The notes under the pieces were generated by a model, which made no database searches, had not been told where the DNA came from, and saw only the letters and a program-made list of their open reading frames with translations. Source: Prauserella endophytica (GTDB taxonomy: Bacteria > Actinomycetota > Actinomycetes > Mycobacteriales > Pseudonocardiaceae). From it: a DNA stretch of 64,000 nt. Shown one piece after another: positions 9,028-17,160 of the stretch. Position 1 is the stretch's first letter. Each line of letters begins with the position of its first letter. The stretch is from contig NZ_SWMS01000015.1 in the NCBI RefSeq assembly GCF_005146945.1, positions 1-64,000 on the forward strand, written 5' to 3'. Both the position numbers and the translations under genes were made by a program.

Positions 9028-9894
9028 TTGGTCGAGCCGGGGAAGACCGCGGTCAGGCGAGCCGTCGGCCGCGAGCTCAAGCGGATGCGCAACGCCAAAG
9101 GCCTGAACCTGAAGGCGGCCGCCGAGGCGGCGGGCGAGACCGGGGACAAGGCGCTGATGCAGGTCGAGCGCGGCCGCAACCTCCCGCAGATCGCCAACAT
9201 CGACACGCTGCTCTCGACCTACGGCTGCCGCGACCAGCTCCCGAACTTCCAGTCCCTGCTCAAGAACGCGGGCAAGCGGAACTGGAAGGACTGGTAGGAG
9301 CACAGCTTTCCCGCCGACTTCGTGCCAGAGCAGTCCAAGCTGCTGCTGAGCTGCGAGGCCTCGGCCGTGCGGCTGCGGATGTACCAGGCTCAGTTCGTGC
9401 CGGAGGTGTTCCAGACCGGCGACTACGCCGAGGCGCTGGTGCGCGCGAGCATGCCGCACGCGAGCGACGACGAGGTCCGGCTGTGGAGCAGGCTCGCCGA
9501 AGGCAGGCAGGACGTGCTCGACCGGCCGGATCCGCCCGAGGTGCAGTGCGTCCTCGACGAGGCGGTGCTGCACCGGAAGGTCGGCGGGCCGGACGTGCTC
9601 GCCGCCCAGCTCGCTCACCTCGCCGAGCTGGCGAAGCGGGCGGGCGTCGACATCCGGGTGCTGACCGAGGAGTCCGGTGCGCACGCGGGCACGGGCGGCA
9701 GCTTCACGCGCATCGTGCTGCTGCCCGAGCTGCCCACCTATCCCGGCATCGTGCACGTGCGCACCGCCGCGCAGGACCTCTACTACGAGGAGCCGCACGA
9801 GATCGATCCCTTCGACGGGGTCTGGACCTTGTTGCTCGAGCAGGCGCTGCCCGCCGACGAGTCGCTCGCGCTGCTGGAGGCCGCCGCGGGCTAG
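9028..9894 (+). pseudogene. XRE/DUF5753 regulator interrupted by an in-frame TAG
   Basis: The TTG at 9028 follows GAGAGG with good spacing. The first 89 codons encode a helix-turn-helix domain (RRAVGRELKRMRNAKGLN, then ALMQVERGRNLP). TAG at 9295-9297 then stops translation after NWKDW. The same reading frame continues without a gap into a complete DUF5753 domain (LLLSCEASAVRLRMYQAQFV, then QTGDYAEALVRA) ending at 9894. Intact family members run straight through this point, so a single nonsense change has split the gene. The HTH part alone might still bind DNA. A sequencing error is possible. Confidence 0.8.
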
Positions 9895-9895
9895 C

Positions 9896-9925
9896 GCCTT
9901 GTCGGGGAACCCTCCTCGACAAGGC
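9896..9925 (+). terminator. short hairpin after the broken XRE gene
   Basis: GCCTTGTCG (9896-9904) pairs with CGACAAGGC (9917-9925) around a 12-nt loop, directly after the stop codon. It may be a weak terminator or part of the promoter region of the next gene. Confidence 0.45.
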
Positions 9926-9935
9926 ACTACAGTGA

Positions 9936-9955
9936 CGGATGAACGGTCCCGTGAC
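9936..9955 (+). repeat. copy 1 of the 20-mer CGGATGAACGGTCCYGTRAC
   Basis: This 20-mer lies 24 nt upstream of the intact XRE/DUF5753 gene and recurs at 10950-10969 with two differences. It contains ATG in the same context in both copies (coding for M-N-G-P-V-T). A -10-like TACAGT lies just upstream of this copy. It may be a promoter or operator block shared by the two loci, or a leader-peptide start. Confidence 0.5.
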
Positions 9956-9978
9956 TTCAGCGCAGAAGGGCAGCCCTC

Positions 9979-10851
9979 GTGGTCGCACCGACTCCGGTCG
10001 TCACCGCCGACTGGTTCGCCGCGCGCATCTCCGCGCTCCGCGAGGCCAGCGGCCGCACTCCCGGCGAACTCGCCGCCGCACTCGGCAGGAGCGCCTCGGG
10101 GGTGCGTCACTTCGAGTCGTCGACCCGGCTCGTCGGCAAGCGCTACCTCAAGCTCGCACTGGAGGAGCTCGGCCACGGTCATCTCGTCGGCCCCTATTCC
10201 TCGGTCATCGAGCGCTCGCGGGCGAAACCGCTGTGGTGGCAACAGGTTCTGCCGCAGGTGAAGCGGTCGGAGAAGCCCTCCGAGCTGCACCAGCTCGAGC
10301 TCTTGGTCAACTTCGAGTCCTCGGCCACCCGGATCGGCGTCTACGCCCCGGACACCGTGCCGGACCTGGTACAGACCCCGGCGTACGCCGAGGCGCTGCA
10401 CCGGATCGCCGAACCGTTGCTGCCGGAGCTGCACCGGGCCCTGCTGCCCGGTCGTCGAGCGCTGCTCGACCACGACGACCCACCACAGCTGCACGTGCTC
10501 GTTGACGAGGTCGTGCTGCGAAGGGAGATCGGCGGACCGGGCGTGCTGCGCGAACAGCTCCGGCACCTGGTCGCGCTCACCGACCGGCCGGCAGTCACCG
10601 TCCAGGTGGTTCCGTCCACTGCCGCAACGGGCGTGGAGGGGAACTTCTCCTTGCTGGACCTGGCCGACGAGCTCGACGGTGACCCCGGAGCCGTTTTCGT
10701 CAGGACCGGCGCGGACTGGGTGCACTTCCGGCAACCCGCGAAGGTCGCCCGGTACCGCGCCCGCTGGTCGGCCCTGCTGCAGCACGCGCTCCCCCCGGAG
10801 CAGTCGCGGGCGACCCTCGAGCAACTGGCACGGGAACTCCACCCGCGCTAG
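9979..10851 (+). CDS. XRE-family regulator with DUF5753 domain
   Basis: The 290-residue protein has an N-terminal helix-turn-helix (RISALREASGRTPGELAAAL, then SASGVRHFESS) and a C-terminal DUF5753 domain (ELLVNFESSATRIGVYAPDT, then VQTPAYAEALHRIAEPLLP). Proteins of this layout are abundant in actinomycetes and act as developmental or metabolic regulators, often beside small DUF397 proteins. No DUF397 gene is seen here. The GTG start follows AGAAGGG. Its neighbour upstream is a broken paralogue, so this copy may have taken over. It ends before a strong hairpin at 10891-10936. Confidence 0.9.
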   Translation: MVAPTPVVTADWFAARISALREASGRTPGELAAALGRSASGVRHFESSTRLVGKRYLKLALEELGHGHLVGPYSSVIERSRAKPLWWQQVLPQVKRSEKPSELHQLELLVNFESSATRIGVYAPDTVPDLVQTPAYAEALHRIAEPLLPELHRALLPGRRALLDHDDPPQLHVLVDEVVLRREIGGPGVLREQLRHLVALTDRPAVTVQVVPSTAATGVEGNFSLLDLADELDGDPGAVFVRTGADWVHFRQPAKVARYRARWSALLQHALPPEQSRATLEQLARELHPR

Positions 10852-10890
10852 CGCAACACCCCCTCGACAATCGTCCCCACGGTTTCGGGG

Positions 10891-10936
10891 TTGGCGGCGT
10901 GGCCGGAACCCGAAGGAGGCTGGGCCACGCCGCCAA
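10891..10936 (+). terminator. 14-bp hairpin terminator
   Basis: TTGGCGGCGTGGCC (10891-10904) pairs exactly with GGCCACGCCGCCAA (10923-10936) across an 18-nt loop, between converging genes. Confidence 0.75.
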
Positions 10937-10949
10937 CGGCTACGTGTTG

Positions 10950-10969
10950 CGGATGAACGGTCCTGTAAC
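10950..10969 (+). repeat. copy 2 of the 20-mer CGGATGAACGGTCCYGTRAC
   Basis: This second copy sits in the converging intergenic region, followed 16 nt later by the GTAGC/GCTAC palindromes. No intact gene starts downstream on this strand, so it looks like the leftover control region of a lost third regulator. Confidence 0.5.
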
Positions 10970-10985
10970 AGCAGCCGCGATCAGC

Positions 10986-11012
10986 GTAGCACGCTACCGC
11001 CGACCGCGCTAC
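10986..11012. promoter_or_regulatory. palindrome GTAGCACGCTAC with a degenerate second copy
   Basis: GTAGCACGCTAC (10986-10997) and CGACCGCGCTAC (11001-11012) match the pair at 8937-8964 in sequence and near-identical spacing, and are followed by the same ACACC. Confidence 0.5.
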
Positions 11013-11039
11013 ACCGCGGCGCGTCGCGCCTTCGGTCCA

Positions 11040-11726
11040 CTATGGACCTTCCTGGCCTCCGGGTTCGTCGTGCTCCGTGGGCCACCAGTTGTTCAGCAGG
11101 CTCATCCTCGCCTCGAGCAGTGCCGGGTTGCGCAGGTCCAGCACATGCACCTCACGCCAGCGGTAGAACCCGATCCGCTCGAGCATCCCGGCCATCCGCA
11201 CCGCGGCGAGCTCCGCGGAGACGCGGTCAGGGGCACTGCCGCGGAAGTCCGCCGGCGAAAGGCGGCACGCCGCGAGCCGCGCGGTCGGCGCCAGCGTGCG
11301 CAGTGCCCCGGCGATGAGCGGGCCCGCGAGCCCGTGCCCTCGCCACTGCGTACCGAGCGTGACGTCACGCAGGATCACCATGCGCGGCGGGCCCTCGCTG
11401 AGCTGCGCGTCGAGTTCCGGATGCAGGCGTCCGTCCGCGGAATCCAGCACCGTTTCGGCGATGAACTCCAGCGCCCATTCGCCGAGAGCCACGGAGTCCA
11501 GCAAATTGCGCTCACGCTGCAGATCCGCGATGACCAGGGAGATGTCCCCGACGTGCCGGAACGGCTCCGGGCACAATTCCAGCTCCCACACGTCGGCCGA
11601 CACGTCCCAGCGTTCGGGCAGGTGGTCCTCGTCGTCGATGTGCCACCAGAGCCGGTCGTGCCGGATGGACAGCCTGATGTTCAGCGGGTTGGCAGGCAGA
11701 TCCGGGGCATCAGGCGCCATTGTCAT
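11040..11726 (-). CDS. GNAT-fold protein, paralogue of the gene at 22873-23520
   Basis: The 228-residue product has an unrecognised N-terminal region (DLPANPLNIRLSIRHDRLWW) and a C-terminal GNAT acetyltransferase core. Motif A reads WRGHGLAGPLIAGALR, the acetyl-CoA pyrophosphate loop. A second gene in this window shares the whole layout, including RHxRLWWH, ERWDVSADVW and GALR. The start has GAGG 7 nt upstream. The acceptor substrate is unknown. Such paired copies next to regulators suggest a modifier of a small molecule or regulator rather than a housekeeping acetylase. Confidence 0.75.
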   Translation of the reverse strand: MTMAPDAPDLPANPLNIRLSIRHDRLWWHIDDEDHLPERWDVSADVWELELCPEPFRHVGDISLVIADLQRERNLLDSVALGEWALEFIAETVLDSADGRLHPELDAQLSEGPPRMVILRDVTLGTQWRGHGLAGPLIAGALRTLAPTARLAACRLSPADFRGSAPDRVSAELAAVRMAGMLERIGFYRWREVHVLDLRNPALLEARMSLLNNWWPTEHDEPGGQEGP

Positions 11727-11828
11727 GAGGCCACCTCACTTGCGTCGCCGAGCGGTAGCTCCGACCGATATTCCGTCAACCAACACGAGGGTTGCAAGGC
11801 TACATAGTGACGTTCGGGTAACAAGATA

Positions 11829-11853
11829 CCCCGGCGAAATTTTTTCGCCGGGG
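11829..11853 (-). terminator. hairpin terminator after the radical SAM gene
   Basis: CCCCGGCGAAA and TTTCGCCGGGG form a perfect 11-bp stem with a 3-nt loop, 32 nt beyond the stop codon of the minus-strand radical SAM gene. Confidence 0.8.
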
Positions 11854-11884
11854 CAACTTGCAAATTCTGTTCATGTAACTCGGG

Positions 11885-13594
11885 TCAGGTACCCACCACC
11901 TGAGCTGGCGTTTCTACTGTGCGTATTTCCTTGAGGATTTCCGTTCGCCTGGGCCAATGAGACCAGAAGGCACCCGTGTACCCGAGCTGTACGGCGCGTA
12001 ACAGGAAGGGGTTGTCGGCATAGTTGTCGTCGTCCTCGGTGAGGCCGGCGAGCGTCGGCAACATGACGCGATAGCGCTCCTGCTCGGGCACCAGATCCCA
12101 CAGCAACCGCACGCTGTTGGCCCACCGGCCGCCCGGTGTGCGGACCGTCTCCGGCTCCTCCGGCAGCAGGGGCGACAGGTAGTACACCGGCCGGAACCGG
12201 CCGCGCGCGTCGAACACGAACTGCCGCTCGTACTGGACCACCGGACAGCTCCGCATCGGCGTCAGCACGATCGGTTCCTCCGCCGTGTCCGACTGCAGGC
12301 CCAGCACGGTCCGTGTCCCGCCGCACTCCTCGGCGAGCCGGATGCCGAGCGGAGAGTACGGGAACGCCCTGATGCCGAGGCTGTAGCCGACCACGGCGAC
12401 ATCGAGGTCCAGTGTCCGCCGCACGGCGTCGCGCACGGTCTCCTCGGTCTCGCCCGGCATCCCGAGCAGCACCTCGACCATCACGGGGATGCCGTGGCGA
12501 CGGGCCAGCTCGCACACCTCGCGCGCGTCGTCGAACGTGTAGTAGCGGCCGCCGCCCGCGGTGAGCTTCCAGCCGTCGAGCATGTCGTCGCGGACGTGGT
12601 CCGGAGCGAGGTTCATACCTGCGCACCCCGCGTCCGCGAGCAGCGCCATCAGCTCCTCGTCGAACGGCCTCGGCTGGGCGTAGACCCAGAGTCGCAGGTC
12701 GTGCAGGGGCGAGGCGGCGCTCATGCCCTTGCGCCGCACGATCTCCCTGAGCACCGCCTTGCTGTGGGCGATCACGAGGTTGAACTCGCTGTCGGTGGTG
12801 TGCAGGTCGTGCACGCCCTGCGCGACGAGGGACTCCATCTCGTCCACGACCGCCTCGACGGACCGCCGCGTGAACAGCGTGCCCTTGGCGTCCGGCTCCA
12901 CGCAGTGCGCGCACGCGAACGCGCACCCGTTCTTGGTCAGAATGTTGCCGAGCCCGCCCGCGCGGTAGTACCGCAGGTTGTCCACCTTCCACGGCGTCGC
13001 CGAGCGGCGCGTGTAGGCGGTGGCGGTGTTCATCGACGTCCTGCCGAGGTCCACCGGAGCGATGTGCCTGCGGGACCGGCCGTTCGACGCCTGTCCGGGC
13101 ACCCGCTCGATCCGGCCGCCGCCACGGTTGACGAACAGGCCCGGGATCTCCTCTGGGCCGCGGCCCGCGAGCAGCGCCTCGGCGAGCGCGACGAGGACGT
13201 TCTCCCCCGGGCCCTTCACGCCGAAGTCGAGACCGAGGTAGTCGGTGAGCGCGTACGGCATCGACGAGAAGCCCACGCCGCCGCCGACGAGCGGCGCTCG
13301 GGTCACCGACCGGATTTCGGAGACGATTTCCCGGTGATCGCCGAGAAACATTCTCTGTTGCTGCGCGTAAATGGTGTCGGTGTTGCGGATCGTGATCCCG
13401 ACGAGCGCGGGGTCACGGTGCGTGAAATATTCGTGCAACACCGCTCGCCAATTGTCCCGCTGAAAGGTCAGGTCCACGACCTCGGCGTCGAAGCCGGCGG
13501 CCTCGAGGGAGGTCGTGAGGATGTCCAGCGCGTACGGGGTGATCGGGGGGTGCACGAGGTTCGGGTTGACGAGCGCGACCAGCGCCTTGCCCAT
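11885..13594 (-). CDS. cobalamin-binding-domain radical SAM enzyme, possibly TsrM-like methyltransferase
   Basis: The 569-residue protein has an N-terminal B12-binding Rossmann domain (VNPNLVHPPITPYALDIL, about 1-160) without the DxHxxG lower-ligand motif, and a radical SAM domain with the cluster motif CAFACAHC at Cys224, Cys228 and Cys231. B12 radical SAM enzymes mostly methylate unreactive carbons. Arg70 (ITIRNTDTIY) sits where, from memory, the tryptophan C2-methyltransferase TsrM places Arg69 beneath cobalamin. A tryptophanase gene nearby makes a tryptophan-derived substrate plausible, but this is inference. ATG follows GGGAGG. It is probably cotranscribed with the XRE and AraC genes upstream. 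Confidence 0.8.
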   Translation of the reverse strand: MGKALVALVNPNLVHPPITPYALDILTTSLEAAGFDAEVVDLTFQRDNWRAVLHEYFTHRDPALVGITIRNTDTIYAQQQRMFLGDHREIVSEIRSVTRAPLVGGGVGFSSMPYALTDYLGLDFGVKGPGENVLVALAEALLAGRGPEEIPGLFVNRGGGRIERVPGQASNGRSRRHIAPVDLGRTSMNTATAYTRRSATPWKVDNLRYYRAGGLGNILTKNGCAFACAHCVEPDAKGTLFTRRSVEAVVDEMESLVAQGVHDLHTTDSEFNLVIAHSKAVLREIVRRKGMSAASPLHDLRLWVYAQPRPFDEELMALLADAGCAGMNLAPDHVRDDMLDGWKLTAGGGRYYTFDDAREVCELARRHGIPVMVEVLLGMPGETEETVRDAVRRTLDLDVAVVGYSLGIRAFPYSPLGIRLAEECGGTRTVLGLQSDTAEEPIVLTPMRSCPVVQYERQFVFDARGRFRPVYYLSPLLPEEPETVRTPGGRWANSVRLLWDLVPEQERYRVMLPTLAGLTEDDDNYADNPFLLRAVQLGYTGAFWSHWPRRTEILKEIRTVETPAQVVGT

Positions 13595-13686
13595 CGGGGC
13601 CTCCCACAGTCCATTTGATACCGACGGCGGGAGTCTCGGTCATGCCGGGTTCGATTGGCAGGGACCGTTTTTCGCTGACGGACCGG

Positions 13687-14073
13687 TCAGCGAAGCCTGC
13701 GCCCACACCGCACGGCGGCGGCGAGCTCCTCACTCGGCACGTCGAGCGCGGCGCTGAGCCAGCGGCGCCAGTACGGTCCCGGCACCCGCTTGCCCCGCTC
13801 CCAGCGGGCCACCTCGTCCCTGCTCACACTCTCGTTGGAGGAGAGGTCAACGAGCACGTCGGCGAGCTGGTACTGCGTCAGTCCCCGCATTTTCCTGACC
13901 CGCCGTACGAGTTCCCAGATCGGTTCTCCAGCACCGTTCTCGCGCGGGTTTCGCTGCCCGGGCTCACCGGTCGTCATGTCATCGACAGTAGGATCGGGCC
14001 GTCCCCTCAACGAGCCGTTCTGCGTCTCTTTGTGTCCTCTTTGCGAATCGTCATAGAAATACATGGTCATCAT
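13687..14073 (-). CDS. small XRE-type helix-turn-helix protein
   Basis: The 128-residue protein holds one helix-turn-helix domain (RKMRGLTQYQLADVLVDL, then SRDEVARWERGKRVPGPYW). Its ATG overlaps the stop codon of the AraC gene (ATGA), so the two are probably translated together; an internal ATG at 13977 gives a shorter form without a ribosome binding site. The HTH closely resembles the N-terminal domain of the large regulator at 52281 (TRDLVARWERGHQIPRHG). It is likely a local regulator of the radical SAM gene that follows after 92 nt. Confidence 0.8.
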   Translation of the reverse strand: MMTMYFYDDSQRGHKETQNGSLRGRPDPTVDDMTTGEPGQRNPRENGAGEPIWELVRRVRKMRGLTQYQLADVLVDLSSNESVSRDEVARWERGKRVPGPYWRRWLSAALDVPSEELAAAVRCGRRLR

Positions 14074-15041
14074 CTGTGCAGGGTTTGTGATGGGGTCTCG
14101 TTGTACTTGCGCCGGTAGGTGGTGGCGAAGCGGCCGAGGTGGACGAACCCCCAGCGGCCGGCGACCTCGCCAACGGTGACGGTGTCGGGCTGTGCGGCGC
14201 GCAGCTCGTCGTGCGCCCGCTGCAGTCGCACACCACGCAGGAACGCGCTCGGCGTGGTGTCGAGGTGCCTGCGGAAGCCCTTCTGCAGCGCCCGCACGCT
14301 GACCCCGGCCTCACGAGCGAGGCTGCCCATCGTGTGGGCCAGTTCGGGGTGGTTCTCGATGATCTCGACGGCCCTGCTGATGGCCCTCGACGGCGCGGGC
14401 AGCGCCTTGCCGTGCAGCATCTCGGCATAGTTGCTGTGCTGCGCGATGAGCAGCCCGGACATCAGGTTCTGCTCCATCTGCTGGATCGACAGCGGATGGT
14501 TGAGCAGACTGTCCGGCCGGTTCAGCTCGGACACGCAGAACATCAGGTAGTCGTACCAGGTACGCGCGTAACCCGAGATCGCCATGCCGAGGTCGAACTC
14601 GATGGGGTTCGGCAGCGACCGGTCGAGCAGGTCGGACAGCGTCGCCTCCAGCGCGGTCCGCTCGATCCGCAGGATCACGAGTTCGAGGTCGCCGTCGAGC
14701 CGCATGCTCAACGGCCTGGTCGGACCCACCACCACCGCGACGCCCAGTACGCCGTAGACGTGCTCGGCGCCCTGCTGGAACAGACCGTGGCCCAGCAGCG
14801 GCACCTGCACGACGTAGAACGTTTCGAGCACACCTGGATCGACCCGCACGTCCGCGCCGTAGCCGATGTAGCTCATCCCGACCTTGTCGAGCCGCTTGGA
14901 GTGCATCCGGGCGTCGAGCTCGCCGTCCCGCTCGGACAGCTCCATGCGGTGGTCGCAGAAGACGCGCCCGACCGCCTCCCGCGTCGCGTCGAGATCCCGT
15001 GAATGGAACAGCTCGAATCGGCTCAGTGGTTTCTGAATCAT
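14070..15041 (-). CDS. AraC-family regulator (AraC-binding-like domain plus HTH_18)
   Basis: The 323-residue protein has an N-terminal cupin-like sensor half (about 1-210) and a C-terminal two-helix-turn-helix AraC domain (MGSLAREAGVSVRALQKGFR, then VAGRWGFVHLGRFATTYRRKY). It is a full-length paralogue of the genes at 23955 and, in decayed form, 24926-25748. All three share the N-terminal pattern SRDxxxTRE and the C-terminal PxQTL. It probably activates the XRE and radical SAM genes downstream and perhaps tryptophanase. A 727-nt intergenic region with a 15-bp direct repeat lies upstream. Confidence 0.9.
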   Translation of the reverse strand: MIQKPLSRFELFHSRDLDATREAVGRVFCDHRMELSERDGELDARMHSKRLDKVGMSYIGYGADVRVDPGVLETFYVVQVPLLGHGLFQQGAEHVYGVLGVAVVVGPTRPLSMRLDGDLELVILRIERTALEATLSDLLDRSLPNPIEFDLGMAISGYARTWYDYLMFCVSELNRPDSLLNHPLSIQQMEQNLMSGLLIAQHSNYAEMLHGKALPAPSRAISRAVEIIENHPELAHTMGSLAREAGVSVRALQKGFRRHLDTTPSAFLRGVRLQRAHDELRAAQPDTVTVGEVAGRWGFVHLGRFATTYRRKYNETPSQTLHR

Positions 15042-15768
15042 GCGCTCACCGGGACACCGATCCCGAAAGCCGGCTCGGACCTCCCCGCTTCACCTCCTCC
15101 GCTACTAGCGTTGACCCGGCCCGACATCGCCGGTACCACCAAACGGGTGCGCTTTGCTTTCAGCAAATTGCAGATTTCAAATCGGCAGGCCATTCCCGCG
15201 CCGGTGGCGAGCCGTTCCGACCAGGCCGCGAGGACACCTGGCCGCGCACAGCACCACAATGCGGACATCGGTTCGAACTCCAGTCTCCCGCTCCCGCCCC
15301 GAAGGCACGCGAGCCAATGGGATGCGTTCAACCGTCAATGCGCGAGCCGCGCCGCCGGATTACTCCACTCGGCCCTATCCACCCAGAAAAACGCAGCTCA
15401 GGAATTGGCCAAAGGAAACGAACCACACCGGGCGCCCCCATGCGGCCGGTATACCGGGTTCGTCGCCGGGCGATCACCGCACCGTGGCGGCACAATGGTC
15501 TCCCGACCGGTTCGCCGAATCGTCAAGCGGGGCACGTCCCCATGATCGAGCTTCGATCCGGCCATCGCTCAGCCTCTCGAGACCTGCCACCCCCATGGAT
15601 CAGCATGGTTCACTCAGTGAATTGCGCGTACCACCAAACGGGTCAAATTGCGAAACGCATCCTGCATGTTCACGAACACGTCATGTCACGGTCACGACGA
15701 ACCACCGAGGCGGTGACGTCGAGCGGCAGACTATCGGCGCCGCGTTCGTCCGGTCCAGTGAAGATTTT
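15042..15768. promoter_or_regulatory. long intergenic region with 15-bp direct repeat TACCACCAAACGGGT
   Basis: This 727-nt stretch between tryptophanase and the AraC operon shows no convincing gene on either strand and is less GC-rich than its surroundings. The exact 15-mer TACCACCAAACGGGT occurs at 15134-15148, about 93 nt before the AraC start, and again at 15629-15643. Both are followed within about 25 nt by a CAAATTGC. These are plausible AraC-type binding sites. The length could also hide a leader RNA. Confidence 0.5.
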
Positions 15769-17160
15769 TCAACTATGCCCACTCTCGGTGCCCCCCAACG
15801 GCGCGAGCGTGGCCGCGAACTGCCGCAGCGCGCCCGTCTGCTCGGTGATGCGGTAGCCCCTGATCGCCGAAACCTTGGCCGCGACCTCGCCCGCCACCTC
15901 CGCGGCGTACTCGAGGTGGTTCGAGGTGTAGACCCGTCTCGGCAGCGCGAAGCGCACCAGTTCGCTCGGCGCTGGGAGGTCGGGACCCCCCGCGGGGTCG
16001 GGTCTGCCGAACACGAGGGTGCCCAGCTCCGTCACGCGGACCGCCCCCGCCAGGTACAGCTCGATGGCGAACGCCGTGGCGGGCAGCTCGTGCGGCGGGA
16101 TGTGCCCGAGCAGCCTGCCCGCGTCGACGTACACGGCGTGGCAGCCCGCCGGCCGCACGACGGGCAGCCCCGCGCGTTCGAGCCGCTCGGCGAACCAGCC
16201 CGCCGACTCCGCGCGGTACCGCAGGTACGCCGGGTCGGTGACCTCCAGCAGTCCCTGCGCGAGCGCGTCGAGGTCGCGTCCGGCGAGCCCGCCGTAGGTC
16301 GGGAACCCCTCGGTCTCGATGAGCTGATCCGCACACCGCCGTGCCAGTTCCGGGTCCCGCAGTGCGATCAGGCCGCCGATGTTGGCGACGCCGTCCTTCT
16401 TGAGGCTCGCCCAGCAGCCGTCGGCGAGGTCGAACATCGCCCGCGCCAGCTCACGCGGCGTCGCGCCCGCGTGCGCGGGTGAGCGCGTGCCGACCAGGTA
16501 GGCGTTCTCGGCGAACCGCGACGCGTCGAGCAGCAGCGGAACGCCGTGCCGACGGCACAGGCGCCGGGTCTGCGCCGCGTTCTCCAGCGACACCGGCTGG
16601 CCGCCGTTGGCGTTGTTGGTGACGGTGAGGACCACGCAGGCCACGCGCCCGCCGTCCGGTCCGGAGAGCAGGTGCTCCAGCGCGGTCAGGTCGATGTTCC
16701 CGCCGAACGGCAGCACCGTGCCGGCGGGCACCGGCACCGGAAGGTCGACCGCCTCAGCGCCCGTGGCGAGCACGCTCGCGCGCGTGCTGTCGAAATGCGT
16801 GTTCGCGACGCACAACCGACCCGGCCGCAGCAGGCCGTGGAGCAGGATGCGCTCCGCCGCCCTGCCCTGGTGCACCGGCAGCACCTCGCCGAACCCGGTC
16901 AGCTCGGTGACCACGCGCTCGAACCGCTCGAAGGACCGGGCGCCCGCGTACGACTCGTCGCCGGAGACCAGCGCGGACCACTGCGCCGCCGACATCGCGC
17001 TCGTACCGGAGTCGGTGAGCAGGTCGATCGTGATGAGCCGCGCCGGAACGCGGAACAGGTTGTACCCGGCGGCCTCCAGCGCCTCCCTCCGCTCGCCCGG
17101 TGTCGGGAAGGGAATCGGCTCGACGGCCTTGATCCGGAACGGTTCCATGAACGACGGCAT
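15769..17160 (-). CDS. tnaA: tryptophanase (tryptophan indole-lyase), beta-eliminating lyase family
   Basis: The 463-residue protein matches the tryptophanase/tyrosine phenol-lyase family in length and motifs: HQGRAAERIL, the PLP lysine in SLKKDGVANIGG, and TNNANGGQPVS. Such enzymes split tryptophan to indole, pyruvate and ammonia using PLP and K+. In tyrosine phenol-lyase a key Arg follows Glu in the segment VRSMERG. Here the aligned segment reads VRVTELGTLVFGR, as in tryptophanase, so indole-lyase is favoured. ATG follows GGAGG at 7 nt. The gene is near a B12 radical SAM enzyme, so a methylated tryptophan could be its real substrate. Confidence 0.85.
   Translation of the reverse strand: MPSFMEPFRIKAVEPIPFPTPGERREALEAAGYNLFRVPARLITIDLLTDSGTSAMSAAQWSALVSGDESYAGARSFERFERVVTELTGFGEVLPVHQGRAAERILLHGLLRPGRLCVANTHFDSTRASVLATGAEAVDLPVPVPAGTVLPFGGNIDLTALEHLLSGPDGGRVACVVLTVTNNANGGQPVSLENAAQTRRLCRRHGVPLLLDASRFAENAYLVGTRSPAHAGATPRELARAMFDLADGCWASLKKDGVANIGGLIALRDPELARRCADQLIETEGFPTYGGLAGRDLDALAQGLLEVTDPAYLRYRAESAGWFAERLERAGLPVVRPAGCHAVYVDAGRLLGHIPPHELPATAFAIELYLAGAVRVTELGTLVFGRPDPAGGPDLPAPSELVRFALPRRVYTSNHLEYAAEVAGEVAAKVSAIRGYRITEQTGALRQFAATLAPLGGTESGHS

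Noticed and set aside
14999-15856. Plus-strand open frames of up to 285 codons over the intergenic region
   Set aside because: No ribosome binding site, low-complexity composition and no recognisable motif; several frames are open by chance.
15769-17160. Tyrosine phenol-lyase
   Set aside because: The segment that carries the substrate-binding Arg in that enzyme reads TELG here, as in tryptophanase.
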